A DNA stretch of 64,000 bases from Calothrix sp. 336/3 (GTDB lineage: Bacteria > Cyanobacteriota > Cyanobacteriia > Cyanobacteriales > Nostocaceae): the NCBI RefSeq assembly GCF_000734895.2, contig NZ_CP011382.1, forward strand, positions 5,496,700-5,560,699. Reading direction: 5' to 3'. The notes below the pieces were generated by a model. It did not search any database. It saw only the letters and a program-made list of their open reading frames with translations, and was not told where the DNA came from. Shown piece after piece: positions 59,272 to 64,000 of the stretch. The position numbers and the translations under genes are program-made. Every line of letters begins with the position of its first letter. The first letter of the stretch is position 1.

Positions 59272-60741
59272 TCAATTTATGCCACAATTACTTTCTGAGG
59301 TATGGAGCAATGATTTAAGAATATTCAAGTCTAAACTATTCAATATACTCGCTTTAATCGGTCTTTTATCATCCCAGAAAATCAGAGAAGAGTAAAATTT
59401 TATCGCAGTTGGCGATCGCAACAGTTCTAAAGTATCTTCGGCTTGTTTTTTGTTTTCAAAGCTGAGAAAATAGACTGTATCATCAAAGATTGTTGGTTGA
59501 TTATCTATCTCACCCACCAATTGAAAACTTATTTTTTTATAAAGTCCACAAATAGCTATTTTCCAGGGAGAAAAACTGTAATCACCAACTCCAAATACTG
59601 AGAAGCGAGGATGCTGTCGATAAATTTTGCTTTTTCTTCCATCTAAATATTGTGAATATCTGGACAAATATTTCCAGGTTTTTGGAGCATATTTTTTGAT
59701 ATCATCTGTTGACTGTCCAATTTGTTTCTGAGTTACTACAACATAGCGGTCTGTTCTCAATACCTGACCTTTGGCAATATCAGAACCTTTTAATAAAGGA
59801 TACAGATAAGTATCTTCAATATCTATTATTTCACTAAATCCATTCATATACTTATCATCTATTCGATGAAGTTCCATAATATTTGAGCAGTCATGCTTGA
59901 CTCCAGAACGCCATCTCGTTTGGCTCTTGATATTAAATAATGATTTAACCTCTTCAAATACTTCCATATCTCTAATCAGAGTTTTGTTGTAATACCCCAA
60001 TCGATAAAAGCTGCTACTTTGCAAGCTGTCAAATATATCATAATTATATTTTGAGGACTCAGAATCAAATTTACATACTAGTAAACAAGCATCTACATTG
60101 ACATGAAAATATTTCTTTGCATCGATTTTATAAACATGTAGATATGCTAATTTCATTTCTCGATTATAAGTGTAGCTGATAATTTTTCTAGCTACGGATG
60201 TTTTACACAAAATTGCAATATATCCATTAATTTTATGCAGATATTCGATACTCTTAATTAACATCCATTCGGAAATATCAAAATTACTTTTTCCAGTAAT
60301 AGCTTCCAAACCCTGATAATGATTAAAATTACTTTTTGAGGGTAGATTTTGTCCGGAGATTACACCTTGTTGAGAATTTGTCACCCAGGGGAAATTCCCT
60401 AAAATTAATGGTTCATACTTATCATATGGTTTTAGCTCAGACCAATCAAACTGAAAAAAATCTTGATGATATATTTCCAGTATGTCATAATTCTTTAGAC
60501 GATGATTCTGTTGCAATTGACAGAGATAATCAGAATTTATTTCTATGCCAATAATTTTTTCCAGGTATGGAAACATTTGTGATGCCGCATCAATAAAATT
60601 TCCATATCCACAAGTAGGCTCAATTACGATACGTGGTTGAATGCCTAATTTACAAATTTTCTGACATATTTCCATTGCCAAATCAATGGGTGTTTGAAAA
60701 TCACCATATTCTATGAGATGTTTCTGTTTTATCTGATTCAT
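59272..60741 (-). CDS. adenine-specific DNA methyltransferase (type II R-M)
   Basis: A 489-residue SAM-dependent methyltransferase, probably of the Eco57I-like N6-adenine type. Motif I is VIEPTCGYGNFI (residues 41-50), motif II GIEINSD, and motif IV LILGNFPWV (NFPW at 116-119 in place of the usual NPPY/NPPW). The rest is a target-recognition part. The upstream gene on the same strand is a PD-(D/E)XK-like protein overlapping by four bases, so the two form a restriction-modification pair. It protects host DNA from the partner enzyme. The recognition sequence cannot be deduced. Confidence 0.88.
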   Translation of the reverse strand: MNQIKQKHLIEYGDFQTPIDLAMEICQKICKLGIQPRIVIEPTCGYGNFIDAASQMFPYLEKIIGIEINSDYLCQLQQNHRLKNYDILEIYHQDFFQFDWSELKPYDKYEPLILGNFPWVTNSQQGVISGQNLPSKSNFNHYQGLEAITGKSNFDISEWMLIKSIEYLHKINGYIAILCKTSVARKIISYTYNREMKLAYLHVYKIDAKKYFHVNVDACLLVCKFDSESSKYNYDIFDSLQSSSFYRLGYYNKTLIRDMEVFEEVKSLFNIKSQTRWRSGVKHDCSNIMELHRIDDKYMNGFSEIIDIEDTYLYPLLKGSDIAKGQVLRTDRYVVVTQKQIGQSTDDIKKYAPKTWKYLSRYSQYLDGRKSKIYRQHPRFSVFGVGDYSFSPWKIAICGLYKKISFQLVGEIDNQPTIFDDTVYFLSFENKKQAEDTLELLRSPTAIKFYSSLIFWDDKRPIKASILNSLDLNILKSLLHTSESNCGIN

Positions 60742-61400
60742 GGATTTGCTTTGTAAACAGAAATTATACCTGATTCCTGACCAGAATATGCAATAATTCT
60801 GCTATATTGTAGTCGCCATTGCAAAGCATTAGAAATAGTTAAGAACCCTTGCAAGGGAGGATTAGCTAATATTTCATCGGCAATGTTATAAGCTTCAATT
60901 TCATCTACAGGTAAATTACGTTCCAGCATAAAGGCGACTAAATCATCCTGATTACCTTCATTCGTGAGGATATGACGAATTCCACGAGTCATTTGAAAAT
61001 CGGCTGTTCTTTCTGCGCTGAGATAGATTGTATGTAGAATATTTAAATTACTAGTTCGATTGACACTATCATCTAATTTTTCGTAGACAAAAATAATTAA
61101 TGAGTAGCCCAATCCATAGATTTTCTGTCTTGCGGATTTGAAAGGACAGGATGATTGAGGTTGCCTGATACTTGTCACTTTCATATCTACTAGTAATTTC
61201 GGAAAGTCGATACCACTAGCTGAACTACCTACAGTAAACTCATAGTTTGCCAGTAAATAGGTTCTAAATTTATGTTCTAAATATGTGCCCACAGCTTTAC
61301 CATCTGTGACACCATAGAGTGATGGTTCTAAGTGTTGGGATTCCCAAACTGAAAAATTTGCCGCTTCTGAGCAAAGTATCTCTATTGTTAAATCTGACAT
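60738..61400 (-). CDS. type II restriction endonuclease (PD-(D/E)XK-like)
   Basis: A 220-residue protein from the ATG complementary to 61398-61400. GIDFPKLLVDMKVTS at about residues 61-75 has the Asp...Asp-x-Lys arrangement of PD-(D/E)XK restriction enzymes, preceded by GTYLEHKFRTYLLANY (a conserved helix with Glu). It is the upstream partner of the DNA methyltransferase gene, overlapping it at ATGA (60738-60741). The pairing of an endonuclease-like protein with a methyltransferase is the strongest support. The recognition site is unknown. Confidence 0.82.
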   Translation of the reverse strand: MSDLTIEILCSEAANFSVWESQHLEPSLYGVTDGKAVGTYLEHKFRTYLLANYEFTVGSSASGIDFPKLLVDMKVTSIRQPQSSCPFKSARQKIYGLGYSLIIFVYEKLDDSVNRTSNLNILHTIYLSAERTADFQMTRGIRHILTNEGNQDDLVAFMLERNLPVDEIEAYNIADEILANPPLQGFLTISNALQWRLQYSRIIAYSGQESGIISVYKANP

Positions 61401-61473
61401 TGTTGCAATTAGCGATCGCAACAAATATCATAATCTATGATTACTATTCTCAGACCCGTCCCCCGAAAAAGAT

Positions 61474-62424
61474 ATGTCATTTGTTGAACTGAGCTTGCAT
61501 ACCACTGATGAAGCTGTGGATTGGGTCTGTACCATACTTGCTGATACTAATTATATCAGCGATATTACCGTGACACCCTGGGCAGATGCTTCCCAACCAG
61601 AATGGACACATCGTATTTGCTGGTATATCCCTGATGATATGCAAAGTAATTCTCGTACAGAAGCAATATCTCATGTCCTAGCTGGTTTACAACGCACAGG
61701 GTTAAGCACAGATTTACAAATGGCAGTTGTCACAGAAAAAGTGATTCCAGAAACTGATGCTGTGATTCGTGTCGGCGATCGCCTGATAATTATCACCAAT
61801 GATGTTATCCCCCCAGATATCACCCAGGAGAATATTATCTTAAAACTAAAAACTACCTTGGCATTTGGTAGTGGTTTACATCCCGCAACGGTATTAGCTC
61901 TGAAACTAGTGGAAAAATATGTTTCTCCAGGGATGCATGCTTTAGATTTAGGTTCTGGTTCTGGAATTTTGAGTGTCGCGATCGCCAAGTTAGGAGCTAC
62001 AGTCTTAGCCTTAGATAATGACCCTGTGGCTGTACAATCAACCCAAGAAGCTGTACAACGCAATCAGCTAGAATCCCAAGTCACCGTGATGGGAGGTAGT
62101 TTAGGATGCGGCAGTCAGATGGGACATTGGATGGGTGGCAATACGATTGCAGATGTCTCGGTAATTACTCCCCAGGAAGACTTTGATTTAATCGTGGGCA
62201 ATGTGTTTGGACGCATCCATCTAGCTCTAGTCGCTGATTATTACAAGGCTTTACGTTCTACCCATGGTCAAGACGGCATCTTGATTATATCGGGTTTCAC
62301 CACTGAGTATGAAGATAATTTAATTACATCCCTTACAGAAGCAGGATTTAGGGTAATTGGTTATGAAAATTGCGACGATTGGGTGGCGATCGCCTTTGCA
62401 AAAAATAATATACTTTCTCATTAA
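61474..62424 (+). CDS. prmA: PrmA-type (ribosomal protein L11) methyltransferase
   Basis: A 316-residue protein of the PrmA family, which trimethylates ribosomal protein L11. The C-terminal Rossmann fold shows TLAFGSGLHPATVLAL (PrmA's FGTGxHxTT region), LDLGSGSGILSVAIAKLGA (motif I) and ALDNDPVAVQST. The post-motif reads VGNVFGRIH, where PrmA proteins have NI-L-A. The N-terminal domain (about 1-110) is the variable substrate-recognition part. The deviating motif leaves room for another protein substrate, so the symbol is given with reserve. Confidence 0.78.
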   Translation: MSFVELSLHTTDEAVDWVCTILADTNYISDITVTPWADASQPEWTHRICWYIPDDMQSNSRTEAISHVLAGLQRTGLSTDLQMAVVTEKVIPETDAVIRVGDRLIIITNDVIPPDITQENIILKLKTTLAFGSGLHPATVLALKLVEKYVSPGMHALDLGSGSGILSVAIAKLGATVLALDNDPVAVQSTQEAVQRNQLESQVTVMGGSLGCGSQMGHWMGGNTIADVSVITPQEDFDLIVGNVFGRIHLALVADYYKALRSTHGQDGILIISGFTTEYEDNLITSLTEAGFRVIGYENCDDWVAIAFAKNNILSH

Positions 62425-62619
62425 CCGTCAAGTATTTCCCCTTACTCCCCTACAGACGCGATATAGACTCTTTTACAGAAACTGAGTCGCAAAGCTACAC
62501 GCTAACACGTCTCTACTCCCTACTTATTACTCCTTCCCCATTCCCCAATCCATTAAAATAATAGGAGTTTTTTGCCTATATTTGCGGCAGAAACATGAGA
62601 ACACTAAATTAACTAAGTT

Positions 62620-63618
62620 ATGGCTAGGCAAAGAATACTTTCTGGCGTTCAACCAACTGGCAATTTACATTTAGGTAACTACCTCGGTGCAATTCGTAAC
62701 TGGGTAGAAACCCAAAGTCAGTATGAAAATTATTTTTGCGTAGTCGATTTACACGCAATTACCGTACCCCACAATCCCGCAACCCTTGCCGAAGATACCT
62801 ACACCATCGCCGCGTTATATCTAGCTTGTGGTATCGATTTAAACTATTCCACAATTTTCATTCAATCCCATATTCCAGCCCATAGTGAATTGACTTGGCT
62901 GTTTAACTGTATCACCCCCATGAATTGGTTAACGGACATGATTCAATTTAAGGAGAAATCCGTCAAACAGGGGGAAAATGTCGGGGTTGGTTTGCTAGAT
63001 TACCCCGTCTTGATGGCAGCAGATATTTTACTCTACAAAGCTGATCAAGTACCCGTGGGAGAAGACCAAAAACAGCATTTAGAATTAACAAGGGATATTG
63101 TCAACCGATTTAATCATCAATTTGGGGAAGTCTTAAAATTACCTCACCCCATGATTCGCAAGGAAGGTGCAAGGGTGATGAGTTTGACAGATGGAACCAA
63201 AAAAATGTCTAAATCTGACCCCTCGGAATTAAGTCGGATTAATTTGTTAGATTCTGCCGACGAGATTAGCAAAAAGGTAAAACGCTGTAAAACTGACCCC
63301 ATCAAGGGTTTAAGCTTTGATGTTCCAGAGCGTCCAGAATGTCAGAATCTACTGACCTTATATATGTTACTCTCCGGCAAAACTAAGGAAGCGGTAGCAG
63401 CAGAATGTCAGGATATGGGTTGGGGACAATTTAAACCCCTATTTACAGAAACTGTGATTAGCGCACTGCAACCAATTCAGCAGAAATATCAAGAAGTGCG
63501 AGCAGATAAAACCTATTTGGAATCGGTGTTACGAGAAGGGAGAGAAAAAGCCGCAGCGATCGCCAACCAAACCCTTGCCGAAGTGAAAGCAGCAATGGGG
63601 TATTCCGTGCCACTGTAG
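62620..63618 (+). CDS. trpS: tryptophanyl-tRNA synthetase
   Basis: Class I synthetase, 332 residues, charging tRNA-Trp. The HIGH-type signature is PTGNLHLGNYLGAI, where HLGN takes the HIGH place. The KMSKS loop is GTKKMSKSDPS. The dimer and Trp-pocket residues are in DYPVLMAADILLYKADQVPVG (pieces: LMAADILLY, GEDQKQHLELTRDI). Complete and typical. Followed by an apparently separate gene after about 60 bases. Confidence 0.98.
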   Translation: MARQRILSGVQPTGNLHLGNYLGAIRNWVETQSQYENYFCVVDLHAITVPHNPATLAEDTYTIAALYLACGIDLNYSTIFIQSHIPAHSELTWLFNCITPMNWLTDMIQFKEKSVKQGENVGVGLLDYPVLMAADILLYKADQVPVGEDQKQHLELTRDIVNRFNHQFGEVLKLPHPMIRKEGARVMSLTDGTKKMSKSDPSELSRINLLDSADEISKKVKRCKTDPIKGLSFDVPERPECQNLLTLYMLLSGKTKEAVAAECQDMGWGQFKPLFTETVISALQPIQQKYQEVRADKTYLESVLREGREKAAAIANQTLAEVKAAMGYSVPL

Positions 63619-63677
63619 CAATTTTCCATATTAAATTTTAGATTTGAGATACAGACAAATCTCAAGTCTAGAATTTT

Positions 63678-64000
63678 ATGCATGAAAATCATAGCCCATT
63701 ACCCATAAGTTCTTTCCGTAGTGCAGCCCTAGCAGGTAATTTTTTAATCACTGCTGAAGTTGCTCCACCTAAGGGTAGCGATGTCTCCCATATGTTACAA
63801 ATGGCAGCGACTCTTAAGGGGAGAGTTCATGCTGTCAATGTCACAGATGGTAGTCGTGCTGTCCTCAGAATGTCTTCCCTTGTAGCATCAGCAATTTTGT
63901 TACATCAGGGAATTGAACCTATTTGTCAGATTGCTTGCCGCGATCGCAACCGTATTGGTATCCAAGCAGACTTAATGGGTGCCCATGCTCTCGGTATCCA
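63678..64000 (+). CDS. metF: methylenetetrahydrofolate reductase (3' end outside window)
   Basis: The start of a MetF-family flavoprotein that reduces 5,10-methylene-THF to 5-methyl-THF for methionine synthesis. The ATG at 63678 begins MHENHSPLPISSFRSAALAG and continues with FLITAEVAPPKGSDVSHML, RVHAVNVTDGSRAVLRMSS, HQGIEPICQIACRDRNRIG and QADLMGAHALGI. These are the conserved N-terminal motifs of the family, including the catalytic Glu in TAEV. About 107 codons are in the window; the rest lies beyond 64000. It is annotated as metF by family, but distant paralogues exist. Confidence 0.88.
   Translation, partial: MHENHSPLPISSFRSAALAGNFLITAEVAPPKGSDVSHMLQMAATLKGRVHAVNVTDGSRAVLRMSSLVASAILLHQGIEPICQIACRDRNRIGIQADLMGAHALGI

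Noticed and set aside
1..64000. tRNA, rRNA, CRISPR or prophage
   Set aside because: No T-arm-like GTTCGANNC with matching stems, no rRNA-like conserved stretches, no spacer arrays and no phage structural genes were recognised by reading. A covariance-model scan was not possible.

Overview
The window is chromosomal DNA from a cyanobacterium, most likely a filamentous heterocyst-forming one (Nostocales). The evidence is very frequent GCGATCGC/GCGATCGCC (HIP1-type) octamers inside and between genes, a SLH-OprB type porin, Tab2/Atab2 and Ycf33-like (DUF751) proteins, a HetZ-family protein, a cyanobacteriochrome receptor, and a hyp cluster preceded by the five accessory genes known from the 'extended hyp operon' of heterocystous strains. 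The species cannot be named from the sequence alone.

Layout. 1-1082: right part of an IS200/IS605-type element with tnpB, cut by the window edge. 1298-7343: lysS, a saccharopine-dehydrogenase-like oxidoreductase, and a 1000-residue chemotaxis-type receptor whose GAF domain carries both cysteines of a DXCF cyanobacteriochrome. 8211-11433: a complete polar amino acid ABC importer (ATPase, two permeases, lipoprotein binding protein). 11817-13697: SGNH hydrolase, secreted RNase T2, cNMP-binding protein. 13849-14974: a cobalamin riboswitch driving a DUF1636 protein, an unrecognised ORF and the last ~50 codons of a BtuC/FecCD permease. This looks like a decayed B12-import operon. 15125-18815: transporter-HEAT fusion protein and infC.

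19373-28656: hydrogenase-maturation block, TPR protein, two tiny membrane proteins, NifU-C-like protein, six-bladed NHL protein, hypF, hypC, hypD, a tautomerase, hypE and hypA. hypB and the hydrogenase structural genes are not here. 28699-35505 (mostly minus strand): rubrerythrin, SnoaL-like protein, recJ, Tab2, small proteins and an RluA-type pseudouridine synthase. 35993-44043: GHL10 glycosylhydrolase, larC, a Sua5/YrdC protein, HetZ-family protein, DUF751, rbfA, a Cys-rich small protein and mnmE. 44052-50339: SRPBCC-DUF5995 protein, SLH/OprB porin, a large membrane-anchored unknown and a 59-residue coiled-coil protein. 50514-54806: thiD, zinc alcohol dehydrogenase, universal stress protein, pgk.

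54930-64000: a peptide built of four exact 16-residue repeats, a methyltransferase, a PD-(D/E)XK-like gene split by one in-frame stop, a membrane GTPase, a two-gene restriction-modification system, a PrmA-like methyltransferase, trpS and the 5' part of a methylenetetrahydrofolate reductase gene.

Most of the window is ordinary housekeeping. The parts most worth follow-up are the photoreceptor-MCP, the B12 riboswitch over a broken transporter, the extended hyp cluster without hypB, the repeat peptide, the nonsense-interrupted nuclease-like gene and the R-M pair. No CRISPR array, rRNA or tRNA was recognised.
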